DNA from: Streptomyces bambusae
GTDB lineage: Bacteria > Actinomycetota > Actinomycetes > Streptomycetales > Streptomycetaceae
Assembly: GCF_019400985.1 (NCBI RefSeq)
Contig: NZ_WTFF01000020.1
Location: forward strand, 1-42,817
Reading direction: 5' to 3'
DNA: 42,817 nucleotides
Part shown: positions 17,290 to 25,278 of the stretch, piece after piece
Layout: the number at the start of each line of letters is the position of its first letter
Numbering within the stretch: position 1 is the stretch's first letter
Notes under the pieces: model-generated
Databases searched by the model: none
Told to the model about the DNA's origin: nothing
What the model saw: the letters and a program-made list of their open reading frames with translations, nothing else
Program-made: the position numbers and the translations under genes

Positions 17290-18423
17290 TCAGCCCTGGA
17301 GCAGGACGAGATCGTCCCGGTGGACGACCTCGCGTTCGTACTCCGGTCCGAGTTCGCGCGCGAGTTCGCGTGTGGAGCGGCCCAGCAGCCGCGGCAGCTC
17401 CTTGGCGTCGAAGTTGACCAGCCCGCGGGCGACGGCGCGGCCGTCGGTGGTCCGCAGTTCCACGGGGTCGCCGGCGGTGAAGTCGCCCTCGACCGCCGCG
17501 ATGCCGGCCGGCAGCAGGGAGCTGCCGCGCTCGGTCACCGCGCGGACCGCCCCGTCGTCCAGGACGAGGTGGCCCTGCGGGGTGGAGGCGTGCTGGAGCC
17601 AGAGCAGCCGGTCCGCCGAGCGGCGGCCGGTGGCGTGGAAGAACGTGCCGGTAGGGCGGCCGGCGAGGGCGTCGGCGGCCTGGCTGGCGGAGGTCAGCAC
17701 GACCGGGACGCCGGCCGCGGCGGCGATCCGGGTGGCCTCGACCTTGGTGGCCATACCGCCGGTGCCGACGCCGGCCTTGCCGGCGCTGCCGATCGAGACG
17801 TGCGCGATGTCCTGCGGTCCCCGCACCTCGTCGATACGGGAGGTGCCGGGCAGGGACGGGTCACCGTCGTAGAGGCCGTCCACGTCGGAGAGGAGGACGA
17901 GGAGGTCGGCGCGGACCAGGTGGGCGACGAGGGCGGCCAGCCGGTCGTTGTCGCCGAAGCGGATCTCGTCGGTGGCGACGGTGTCGTTCTCGTTGACGAC
18001 CGGCAGGGCGCCCATGGCCAGCAGCTGGTCCAGGGTGCGGTACGCGTTGCGGTAGTGGGCGCGGCGGCTGGTGTCGTCGGTGGTGAGCAGGACCTGGCCG
18101 ACGCGTACGCCGTAGCGGGCGAAGGAGGCCGTGTACCGGGCGACGAGCAGGCCCTGGCCGACGCTGGCGGCGGCCTGCTGGCGGGCGAGGTCCTTGGGGC
18201 GGCGGCGCAGGCCGAGCGGGGCGAGTCCGGCGGCGATGGCGCCGGAGGAGACCAGGACGATCTCCTTCTCCCCGCCGCTGCGCGCCTTGGCCAGGACGTC
18301 GACGAGCGCGTCGACGCGGTCGGCGTCGAGGCCGCCCGCCGCGGTGGTCAGGGAGGAGGAGCCGACCTTGACCACGACCCTGCGGGCCCCCACGACTTCC
18401 TGCCTTGCCCCTGACACGTCCAT
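17290..18423 (-). CDS. proB: Glutamate 5-kinase (proline synthesis)
   Basis: ProB phosphorylates glutamate at the gamma position, the first and feedback-inhibited step to proline. There are 377 residues. It has an amino-acid kinase domain (VVVKVGSSSLT, IVLVSSGAIAAG, LPVVNENDTVATDEIRFGDN, GVGTGGMATKVEA) and a C-terminal PUA domain from about 285 (HLVLDDGAVRAV to LLQG). The start is the ATG at 18423. In many actinomycetes proB follows obg directly; here a glycosyltransferase block lies between them. Confidence 0.97.
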   Translation of the reverse strand: MDVSGARQEVVGARRVVVKVGSSSLTTAAGGLDADRVDALVDVLAKARSGGEKEIVLVSSGAIAAGLAPLGLRRRPKDLARQQAAASVGQGLLVARYTASFARYGVRVGQVLLTTDDTSRRAHYRNAYRTLDQLLAMGALPVVNENDTVATDEIRFGDNDRLAALVAHLVRADLLVLLSDVDGLYDGDPSLPGTSRIDEVRGPQDIAHVSIGSAGKAGVGTGGMATKVEATRIAAAAGVPVVLTSASQAADALAGRPTGTFFHATGRRSADRLLWLQHASTPQGHLVLDDGAVRAVTERGSSLLPAGIAAVEGDFTAGDPVELRTTDGRAVARGLVNFDAKELPRLLGRSTRELARELGPEYEREVVHRDDLVLLQG

Positions 18424-18449
18424 CCCCTTGCCCTCGTAAGCGTGCGTAC

Positions 18450-18494
18450 GAGCCCGTCCGGCCGGGTGGCCGGGTGGCCGGGACGGCCGGGCTC
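18450..18494 (-). terminator. Hairpin between gtrA-like gene and proB
   Basis: The arms GAGCCCG and CGGGCTC enclose further complementary GGCC-rich sequence. It lies downstream of the GtrA-family gene on the minus strand and upstream of proB. Confidence 0.45.
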
Positions 18495-18540
18495 TCGACG
18501 CTCAATCTACGGGGTGCGGGCGCGGGGCCGCGTGCCGGTT

Positions 18541-18975
18541 TCAGACCGTGGACGAGCTGCGGGCTGCCTGCTCGGTCCCGCCCGGGCCGGCGGCCGGCCG
18601 GGCGGCACCCCGGGTCAGGATCCTGCGCGAGAGGAGGAAGGTGAACGGGATCGCCACCACGGCCGCCACCAGCGGGGCGATCCGGGTGTCCAGGCCGGCC
18701 CAGGTCACCAGGGCGTACAGGCCGACGGACTGGATGACGTAGTTGGTGACGTTGGTCAGCGGGAAGAGCAGGAACTTCTTCCAGGTCGGCCGGGTCCGGT
18801 AGGTGAAGTAGGTGTTCATGAAGAACGACCCGACCATCGACAGCAGGAAGGCGAGCGTGTACGCGAGGAAGTACGGCATCCACGGGTGCAGCAGCAGGTA
18901 GATGCCGAAGAAGGTGGCGGTGTTGACGCCGCCGACGAGGGCGAACCGGAGGATCTGGCCGAGCTGGTCCTTCAT
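18541..18975 (-). CDS. GtrA family membrane protein
   Basis: A 144-residue protein with four predicted helices (ILRFALVGGVNTATFFGIYL, FLAYTLAFLLSMVGSFFMN, VIQSVGLYALVTWA, IAPLVAAVVAIPFTFLLSRR), the GtrA pattern including YFTYRTRPTWKKFL. GtrA proteins are thought to flip or help move polyprenyl-phosphate sugars. The start ATG overlaps the stop of the glycosyltransferase upstream as ATGA, so the two are made together. Pairing with a DPM1-type transferase is the standard GtrA context and supports an export role for a lipid-linked sugar. Confidence 0.92.
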   Translation of the reverse strand: MKDQLGQILRFALVGGVNTATFFGIYLLLHPWMPYFLAYTLAFLLSMVGSFFMNTYFTYRTRPTWKKFLLFPLTNVTNYVIQSVGLYALVTWAGLDTRIAPLVAAVVAIPFTFLLSRRILTRGAARPAAGPGGTEQAARSSSTV

Positions 18976-19973
18976 CGGGCGCTGCGCTCCGGGGCCGGTG
19001 CCGAACGCTCCGCCACGGCCTCCGTGGCCGCCGCGGGGTCGAGCGGGGCCGCCCCGTGGGACTCCTTGACCAGGAAGTGCGGGCGGCGCTTGGTCTCGTA
19101 GTAGATGCGGCCGATGTACTCGCCGATCAGCCCCAGCATGATCATCTGTACGCCGCCCAGCCCCACGATGATCGCGACGAGGGTGACGTAGCCGGGCGCG
19201 TCGACGCCGTGGGTGATCGCCGACACGGTGATCCACAGGGCGTACAGCGCGGTCAGGGCGACCAGGGAGACGCCGAGCCAGATGCCGATGCGCAGCGGCC
19301 GGTTGTTGAAGGAGATCAGGCCGTCCATGCCGTAGTTCAGCAGGGAGCCGAACTTCCATTTGGTCTCGCCGGCCTCGCGCTGGGCGTTGCGGTAGTCGAA
19401 GTGGACGGTGTCGAAGCCGATCCAGGAGAACAGGCCCTTGGAGAAGCGGTTGTACTCGGGCAGCGACAGCAGCGCGTCCACGGCCGGGCGGGACAGCATG
19501 CGGAAGTCGCCGACGCCGTCGGTGAGCTCCACGTCGACCCAGCGGTTGATCCCGCGGTAGTAGATCCGGCTGAGCGCGGTGCGGACCTTCTTGTCGCCCT
19601 CGCGGGTGCGCCGGGCGATGATCTGGTCGTGGCCCTGCCGGTAGAGGTCGAGCATGGTGGCGATCAGCTCCGGCGGGTGCTGGAGGTCCGCGTCCATGAT
19701 CACGATCGCGTCGCCGGTGGCCTCGCGCAGGCCGGCGAGCATGCCGGCCTCCTTGCCGAAGTTGCGGCTGAAGGAGACGTAGCGCGTCTGCCGGCCGTGG
19801 TCGGCGGCGATCTTCCGGAGCTTTTCGAGGGTGCCGTCGCGGCTGCCGTCGTCGACGTAGCAGACCTCGTACTCGACGGGGAGGGAGTCCAGAACCCTGC
19901 GGATCTCGGTGTCGAACGAGTCGATGACAGCTTCTTCGTTGTAGCACGGAACGACTACGGACAGCTTGGTCAT
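18972..19973 (-). CDS. Polyprenyl-phosphate glycosyltransferase (DPM1/ArnC type, GT2)
   Basis: It transfers a sugar from a nucleotide donor to polyprenyl phosphate at the inner membrane face. There are 333 residues. It has a GT2 catalytic domain (LSVVVPCYNEEAVI, YVDDGSRDGT, the DXD-type MDADLQHPPELI, a Q/RxxRW-like region) and two C-terminal helices (WLGVSLVALTALYALWITV and VTLVAIIVGLGGVQMIMLG). The ATG at 19973 is preferred over the GTG two codons upstream because AGGAAG lies 7 bases before it. It is coupled to the GtrA gene, and divergent from the CDP-glycerol transferase. Confidence 0.92.
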   Translation of the reverse strand: MTKLSVVVPCYNEEAVIDSFDTEIRRVLDSLPVEYEVCYVDDGSRDGTLEKLRKIAADHGRQTRYVSFSRNFGKEAGMLAGLREATGDAIVIMDADLQHPPELIATMLDLYRQGHDQIIARRTREGDKKVRTALSRIYYRGINRWVDVELTDGVGDFRMLSRPAVDALLSLPEYNRFSKGLFSWIGFDTVHFDYRNAQREAGETKWKFGSLLNYGMDGLISFNNRPLRIGIWLGVSLVALTALYALWITVSAITHGVDAPGYVTLVAIIVGLGGVQMIMLGLIGEYIGRIYYETKRRPHFLVKESHGAAPLDPAAATEAVAERSAPAPERSAR

Positions 19974-20044
19974 GAACACTTCCTGCGGGGTCCGAACGGG
20001 TGATTGTCAGCGACCGGACCCGACACCACCTCTTCCTTAGAAGT

Positions 20045-20061
20045 ATGCACGGCGGATGCAT
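20045..20061. promoter_or_regulatory. ATGCA-N7-TGCAT inverted repeat in a divergent promoter region
   Basis: The region 19974-20141 separates two divergent glycosyltransferase units. It contains a small perfect palindrome, ATGCA at 20045 and TGCAT at 20057. This is a possible operator, but such short palindromes also occur by chance. Confidence 0.3.
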
Positions 20062-20141
20062 GGTGAATGTCGGCCTGCCGGAGTCCAGCGCGGCACACGG
20101 TAGCTTTGCAGGGTTAAGCGGAATGGAACGAAGGGATCGAG

Positions 20142-23012
20142 GTGCACGTGCCTGACGTCTCCGTGGTCGTCATCGTCTACAACGACGCAGAGCGTCTGCC
20201 GACAGCCGTCCAGTCGGTCTTGGACCAGACCCTGGGCGGGGTCGAAGTCGTGATCGTCGACGACTGCAGCAAGGACCGGTCCTTCGCGGTGGCCGAGGAA
20301 CTGCAGGCCGCACACCCCGGACGGGTGCGCGCCTTCCGGCTCCCCGAGAACAGCGGTGGCTGCGGCGCTCCGCGCAACCACGGCATCAAGCAGGCCACCG
20401 GCACGTACGTGATGTTCCTGGACAGCGACGACGTCCTGGACCGCAACGCCTGCCGCAACATGCTGGAGGCGGCCGAGCGGACCGGCTCCGACCTGGTGTC
20501 CGGCATGTGCGTGCGGGTCTTCGTGGACAACCGCTTCGGCAAGACCTCCGAGTGGTACCCGTGGATCTACTCCCGCACCCGCACGCTGGAGTCGATCAGC
20601 GACTACCCCGACCTGCTGGTCTACGACACGCTCTCCACCAACAAGTGCTACCGCCGCTCCTTCCTGCTGGAGCAGGGCCTGGAGTTCCCGGTCGGCATCC
20701 ACTACGAGGACCTGCTGTTCTCGGCGCAGGCGTACGTCGCGGCCCGGCGGATCACCCTGATCCCCAACCGCGTCTACCACTGGAACGTGGTCGAGAAGGC
20801 CTCGGCGAAGTCCATCAGCAACCGGCGCCACGAGATCTCGAACTTCGTCCACCGGATGGAGATCCACCGCCGGGTCGACGAGCTGCTCGCCGCCAAGGGC
20901 CACGACGCGATCAAGTCCGCCAAGGACGCCAAGTTCCTCAAGCACGACCTGGTGCTGCACCTTCGCGACCTGCGGCTGCTCGACGACGAGTACCGCCAGG
21001 AGTTCGCCCGGCTGGCCAACGGCTACCTCGCCGGCATCGACCCGGAGGCGTACGAGCACATCACCCACCTCCAGGCGATCTGCGCCTACCTGCTCGGCAA
21101 GGAGGACTGGGACAACCTGCTCCCGGCCGCCGACGCCATGGTCAACAAGGGCCGGCTCACCTCCCCGCTCGCCATGCGCGACGGCCGCGTCTACTGGTGC
21201 GCCGGGCATCTGGACGATGCCGAGGGCCGCCGGATACTGGACGTCACCGACCAGGGCTTCCACACCACCCCGCTCGCCTCCCTCCAGCTGGGCAACCGGC
21301 TCACCTCGTACGCGGACGACGGCCGCGGCACGGTGACCCTGTCGGGCTCCGTGGTCAACCCGCTGGGCCGGATCGCGCCGGACGCGGAGCTCAGCGCCGA
21401 GCTGGAGTTCCGGGCCCGCCGCCAGATCGGTGTGCGCTCCTTCACGTTCCCGGTCGCCGAGGTCCGGCACGCCGGTGACACGATCGAGTGGTCCGGCAGC
21501 GCCGACGTCGGCGGCACCGTGCGCCCGCTCGGCATCATCGACGCCGTCTGGGACGTCCGGCTGAAGCTGAAGGCCGGCGACGAGCGGCTGTCCACCCGGG
21601 TCTCGGTCGGCGGGGTGGACCTGGAGCAGGCCACCGCGCTGCGCGTGCGCCCGCGGCTGACCCGGCTGGTCTCCGACCGCTTCGAGCCGGAGGTCACCAA
21701 GAAGGGCAACCTCTCCTACGTCCTGACCGCCCAGGGCCAGGCCGCCGTCCGCACCTCCACGCTGATCAACAGCGCCATACACGGCAAGGCAGCGGGCCTG
21801 GTCAAGCGCGGCCTGCGCGGAGCCCTGCGCGCCCGGCGCAACCTCGGCTCCGGCGAGCAGAAGGTGAAGGTCTACCACGAGGTCTTCTCGAAGCTGCCGG
21901 TCAAGAAGGGCACGGTCGTCTTCGAGAGCCACATGGGCAAGCAGTACAGCGACAGCCCCAAGGCGATCTACGAGGAGATGGTCCGCCAGGGCGTCGCCTT
22001 CGACGCGGTCTGGTCGTACGCGGGCGCCAAGCCGACCGGCTTCCCCAAGGAGGCCACCCTGGTCAAGCGGTGGAGCTGGCCGTACCTGCGGGCGCTGGCC
22101 CAGGCCGAGTTCTGGATCGACAACCAGGGCTTCCCGCTGGCGCTGGCCAAGCGGCCGGGGACGACGTACATCCAGACCTGGCACGGCTCGGCGCTCAAGC
22201 GCATGGGCTTCCACGAGCCGCGCACCAAGGCGCAGGGCCGCGCCGGGCAGGCGAAGTTCCAGGCCGCCGTGGACCGCTTCGACCACTTCCTGATCCGCTC
22301 CGAGCACGACGCGCGCACCCTGGCCAAGGGCTTCCGGCTGCGCGACGAGGTGCTGCTGCGCACCGGCTACCCCCGCAACGACGCCCTGGTCGCGGCGCAC
22401 CGGGCCGAGGCCGACAGCGGCGAGCGGGTGCGCGGGCCGCTGGCCGCGGAACTGGGCATCGACCCCGACAAGACGGTGCTGCTGTACGCGCCGACCTTCC
22501 GGGCGAACGCCGAGGGCCAGGTCGAGGGCTTCACCTTCCCCTTCGACGTCGAGGAGTTCGCCGAGCGGCTCGGCGACCGCTTCACGCTGCTGGTGCGCAC
22601 GCACTACCTCAACAGCGTCTCGCTGCCCCCGTCCGTCGAGGGCCGGGTGATCGACGTCTCCCGGCACCACGACATCACCCCGCTGCTGGCCCTGGCCGAC
22701 GGACTGATCACGGACTACTCGTCGGTGATGTTCGACTACTCGGTCCTCGACCGGCCGATGCTGTTCTTCGCGTACGACTACGACGCCTACGCGAACGACA
22801 TCCGCGGTACGTACTTCGACCTGAAGGAGAAGGCCCCGGGCCCGGTCGTGGCCACGGCGGACGAACTCTTCCAGGCGGTCTCCGCCTTCGAGGAGGCCGA
22901 CGCCAAGTACGCCCAGGCGCGCCAGCGCTTCCTCGCCGAGTTCGGCGAGTACGACCGCGGGGACGCCGCCCGCCAGATCGTCGAGAAGTTCTTCACCAGG
23001 AGCGGCAAGTGA
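20142..23012 (+). CDS. Bifunctional GT2 glycosyltransferase / CDP-glycerol-type phosphotransferase
   Basis: A 956-residue fusion. Residues 1 to about 230 are a GT2 domain (VSVVVIVYNDAERLPTAV, VIVDDCSKD, NSGGCGAPRNHG, MFLDSDDVLD), followed by a helical and beta linker. Residues about 585-950 are a CDP-glycerol glycerophosphotransferase (TagF/TagB-like) domain with VVFESHMGKQYSDSPK, TWHGSALKRMGFHEP, YAPTFRANAEG and DYSSVMFDYSVLDRPM. Such enzymes polymerise or prime phosphate-linked wall polymers on the inner face. The start is the GTG at 20142 (MHVPDVS); GTG at 20148 is equally possible. The GT4 gene follows with a GTGA overlap. The real substrate (glycerol phosphate or another polyol or sugar phosphate) is unknown. 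Confidence 0.9.
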   Translation: MHVPDVSVVVIVYNDAERLPTAVQSVLDQTLGGVEVVIVDDCSKDRSFAVAEELQAAHPGRVRAFRLPENSGGCGAPRNHGIKQATGTYVMFLDSDDVLDRNACRNMLEAAERTGSDLVSGMCVRVFVDNRFGKTSEWYPWIYSRTRTLESISDYPDLLVYDTLSTNKCYRRSFLLEQGLEFPVGIHYEDLLFSAQAYVAARRITLIPNRVYHWNVVEKASAKSISNRRHEISNFVHRMEIHRRVDELLAAKGHDAIKSAKDAKFLKHDLVLHLRDLRLLDDEYRQEFARLANGYLAGIDPEAYEHITHLQAICAYLLGKEDWDNLLPAADAMVNKGRLTSPLAMRDGRVYWCAGHLDDAEGRRILDVTDQGFHTTPLASLQLGNRLTSYADDGRGTVTLSGSVVNPLGRIAPDAELSAELEFRARRQIGVRSFTFPVAEVRHAGDTIEWSGSADVGGTVRPLGIIDAVWDVRLKLKAGDERLSTRVSVGGVDLEQATALRVRPRLTRLVSDRFEPEVTKKGNLSYVLTAQGQAAVRTSTLINSAIHGKAAGLVKRGLRGALRARRNLGSGEQKVKVYHEVFSKLPVKKGTVVFESHMGKQYSDSPKAIYEEMVRQGVAFDAVWSYAGAKPTGFPKEATLVKRWSWPYLRALAQAEFWIDNQGFPLALAKRPGTTYIQTWHGSALKRMGFHEPRTKAQGRAGQAKFQAAVDRFDHFLIRSEHDARTLAKGFRLRDEVLLRTGYPRNDALVAAHRAEADSGERVRGPLAAELGIDPDKTVLLYAPTFRANAEGQVEGFTFPFDVEEFAERLGDRFTLLVRTHYLNSVSLPPSVEGRVIDVSRHHDITPLLALADGLITDYSSVMFDYSVLDRPMLFFAYDYDAYANDIRGTYFDLKEKAPGPVVATADELFQAVSAFEEADAKYAQARQRFLAEFGEYDRGDAARQIVEKFFTRSGK

Positions 23013-24163
23013 GCCAGGGCCGTGACGTCTTCATCGTCTCCAACAGTGTCGACGAACTGGGCGGGGTGACCACCTGGTCGCACCAGATGGCCCGGCTGTT
23101 CACCGACCGCGGGCACCGGGTGCACATCGTCGGCATCGCGCCCGTCGCCGAGGAGATCCGCCAGAAGCTCCCCGCGGACCTGCCCTACGCGACGACCACC
23201 CTGTACGACGCCCATCCCCCCAAGGCCCGCCGCCTGAGCGGGATCAAGGGCCGGCTGAACGCGCCCGAGCGGCGCCGGCAGGCGGCCCGGCGGGCGAAGA
23301 TGCGGGTCCAGGCGGACAAGCTGAGCACCCTGTTCCGCCAGGCCCGCCCGGGTTCGGTCGTGATCGTCACCCAGGTGTGGGCGATGGAGTGGGTCGCGCT
23401 CGCCGACACCAAGGGGCTCAGCGTCATCGGCATGAGCCACGAGTCGTACGAGGCCAGCCAGAAGTCCACCCGCGGCAACCGGGTCCGGCGCTACTACCCG
23501 GAGGTGGACCGGCTGCTGGTGCTCACCCCCGAGGACGCGGACGCCTGGATCCGCTCGGGCATGGAGAACGTCGGCAGCATGCCCAACCCGCTGCCGTTCA
23601 TGCCGGACTCCCCCGCCCCGCGCGAGGCGAAGGTCGTGGCGTCCGTGGGCCGGCTCGCCTTCGAGAAGGGCGTGGACCTGCTGCTCGACGCCTGGGCCGA
23701 CGCCGCCCCGCTGCACCCGGACTGGACCCTGCGGATCTACGGCGCGGGCGTGGAGGAGGCGGCCCTGCGGGCGCACTGCACGGAGCTGGGCCTGGACGAC
23801 TCGGTCGAGTGGATGGGCAGCACGGACGACGTGCTGGGCGCGCTGCGCGGTGCCTCGGTGTTCGCCCAGGCCTCGCGCGCCGAGGGCTTCCCGATCACCC
23901 TGCTGGAGGCGATGGCGGCCGGCGTGGCCCCGGTCGCCTTCGACTGCGCGCCCGGCGTACGGGAGATCGTCACCCCCGGCGAGGACGGGCTGCTGGCCCG
24001 CCTCGGCAACACCATGGAACTGGCCGGGCACCTGCACACGCTGATGTCGGACGAGTCGCTGCGCGACCGGCTCGGCGATGCGGCGTTCCGCAGCGTCCAG
24101 CGCTACTCCGCCAATGAGATCACTGACAGGTGGGAGGAGCTGTTCGCGTTCCTGGAGCGCTGA
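23009..24163 (+). CDS. GT4 family glycosyltransferase
   Basis: A retaining GT-B glycosyltransferase of 384 residues. The start GTG at 23009 overlaps the upstream stop. Visible parts are an N-terminal Rossmann-like region (VFIVSNSVDELGGVTTW), the middle VASVGRLAFEKGVDLLLDAW and the nucleotide-sugar site with the E-x7-E motif (RAEGFPITLLEAMAAG at about 288-303). It probably adds a sugar to the polymer made by the fused CDP-glycerol-type enzyme. The unit ends at the strong hairpin at 24197-24240. Confidence 0.92.
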   Translation: MSQGRDVFIVSNSVDELGGVTTWSHQMARLFTDRGHRVHIVGIAPVAEEIRQKLPADLPYATTTLYDAHPPKARRLSGIKGRLNAPERRRQAARRAKMRVQADKLSTLFRQARPGSVVIVTQVWAMEWVALADTKGLSVIGMSHESYEASQKSTRGNRVRRYYPEVDRLLVLTPEDADAWIRSGMENVGSMPNPLPFMPDSPAPREAKVVASVGRLAFEKGVDLLLDAWADAAPLHPDWTLRIYGAGVEEAALRAHCTELGLDDSVEWMGSTDDVLGALRGASVFAQASRAEGFPITLLEAMAAGVAPVAFDCAPGVREIVTPGEDGLLARLGNTMELAGHLHTLMSDESLRDRLGDAAFRSVQRYSANEITDRWEELFAFLER

Positions 24164-24196
24164 GCACTTCGCTGAGCACTTCCCCTGAAGGCGCGA

Positions 24197-24240
24197 AAGA
24201 GCCGCCCGCCCCGGAGAACATTCCGGGGCGGGCGGCTCTT
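24197..24240. terminator. Strong bidirectional terminator between GT4 and galE
   Basis: A near-perfect 18-bp inverted repeat (AGAGCCGCCCGCCCCGGA and its complement) sits exactly between two convergent genes, so it can serve both. Confidence 0.9.
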
Positions 24241-24260
24241 CGTCGTACGGCGTGCGGCCG

Positions 24261-25256
24261 TCAGCGCTCGCGGGAGACCCGGACGCGGTTCGCCTGCCAG
24301 CCCTCCCACGCCGAGGTGATCATCTCGGACACGTCGTGGCGGGCCTTCCAGCCCAGCTCGGCGGCGATCCGGTCGGCCGAGGCGACGACCTTGGCCGGGT
24401 CACCGGGGCGGCGCGGGACGACCACGGGCTCCACCGTGTGACCGGTGAGCTCGTTCATCAGCCGGGCCATCTCCCGTACGGAGACGCCCTCGCCGCGGCC
24501 GATGTTGACGGTCAGGTCCCGGTAGTCGCCGGCCCGCGCCCACTCGGCGAGCTTGCGGGCGGCCACCACGTGGGCGTCCGCGAGGTCCTCGACGTGGATG
24601 TAGTCGCGGATGCAGGTGCCGTCCGGGGTCGGGTAGTCGTCACCGAAGATCCGGGCGCCCTCGCCGCGGTCGTAGCGCTCGAAGACCATGGGGACCAGGT
24701 TGAAGACGCCGGTGTCGGCGAGTTCGGGGGCGGCCGCGCCCGCCACGTTGAAGTAGCGCAGGCAGGCCGTGGCGATGCCGTGGGCCCGGCCGGCGGCACG
24801 CACCAGCCACTCGCCGGCCAGCTTGGTCTCGCCGTACGGGCTCATCGGCAGGCAGGGGGTGTCCTCGGTGACCGAGTCCACGTCGGGCATGCCGTAGACG
24901 GAGGCCGAGGAGGAGAACAGGAAGTTGCGGACGCCGGCGGCGGCGACCGCCTCCAGCAGGACCGTCAGGCCCTGCACGTTCTCGTGGTAGTAGTACATCG
25001 GCTTCTCGACCGACTCGCCGACCTGCTTCTTGCCCGCCAGGTGCACGACGCCGGTGATGTGGTGCTCCCGGAGGGTCTTCTCCAGGATCAGCCGGTCCAG
25101 GACGGAGCCGACCACCAGCGGGACGCCTTCCGGGACACGGTCCTCGATTCCGGTGGAGAGGTCGTCGAGGACGACGACCTTCTCTCCTGCGAGCAGCATC
25201 GCGCGGACGACGTGCGCGCCGATGTAGCCGGCGCCACCGGTGATCAGAAACGTCAT
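24261..25256 (-). CDS. galE: UDP-glucose 4-epimerase
   Basis: GalE interconverts UDP-glucose and UDP-galactose (some also act on the N-acetyl sugars) with bound NAD. There are 331 residues. It is an extended SDR: ITGGAGYIGAHVV at the N-terminus, VVHLAGKKQVGESV, SSSASVYG, the catalytic SPYGETK and the C-terminal DYIHVEDLADAHV. The ribosome site GAGGGAG precedes the ATG at 25256. It follows the GT2 gene by 22 bp, so it likely supplies galactose or GalNAc donors for the wall polymer. Confidence 0.95.
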   Translation of the reverse strand: MTFLITGGAGYIGAHVVRAMLLAGEKVVVLDDLSTGIEDRVPEGVPLVVGSVLDRLILEKTLREHHITGVVHLAGKKQVGESVEKPMYYYHENVQGLTVLLEAVAAAGVRNFLFSSSASVYGMPDVDSVTEDTPCLPMSPYGETKLAGEWLVRAAGRAHGIATACLRYFNVAGAAAPELADTGVFNLVPMVFERYDRGEGARIFGDDYPTPDGTCIRDYIHVEDLADAHVVAARKLAEWARAGDYRDLTVNIGRGEGVSVREMARLMNELTGHTVEPVVVPRRPGDPAKVVASADRIAAELGWKARHDVSEMITSAWEGWQANRVRVSRER

Positions 25257-25278
25257 GCGTGTCTCCCTCTGCTTGTGG

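Noticed and set aside
13819..18414. Very long open frame on the plus strand (over 1500 codons)
   Set aside because: It lies opposite proA, proB and neighbouring genes; Gly/Val/Asp-rich translation is the usual antisense shadow in GC-rich DNA.
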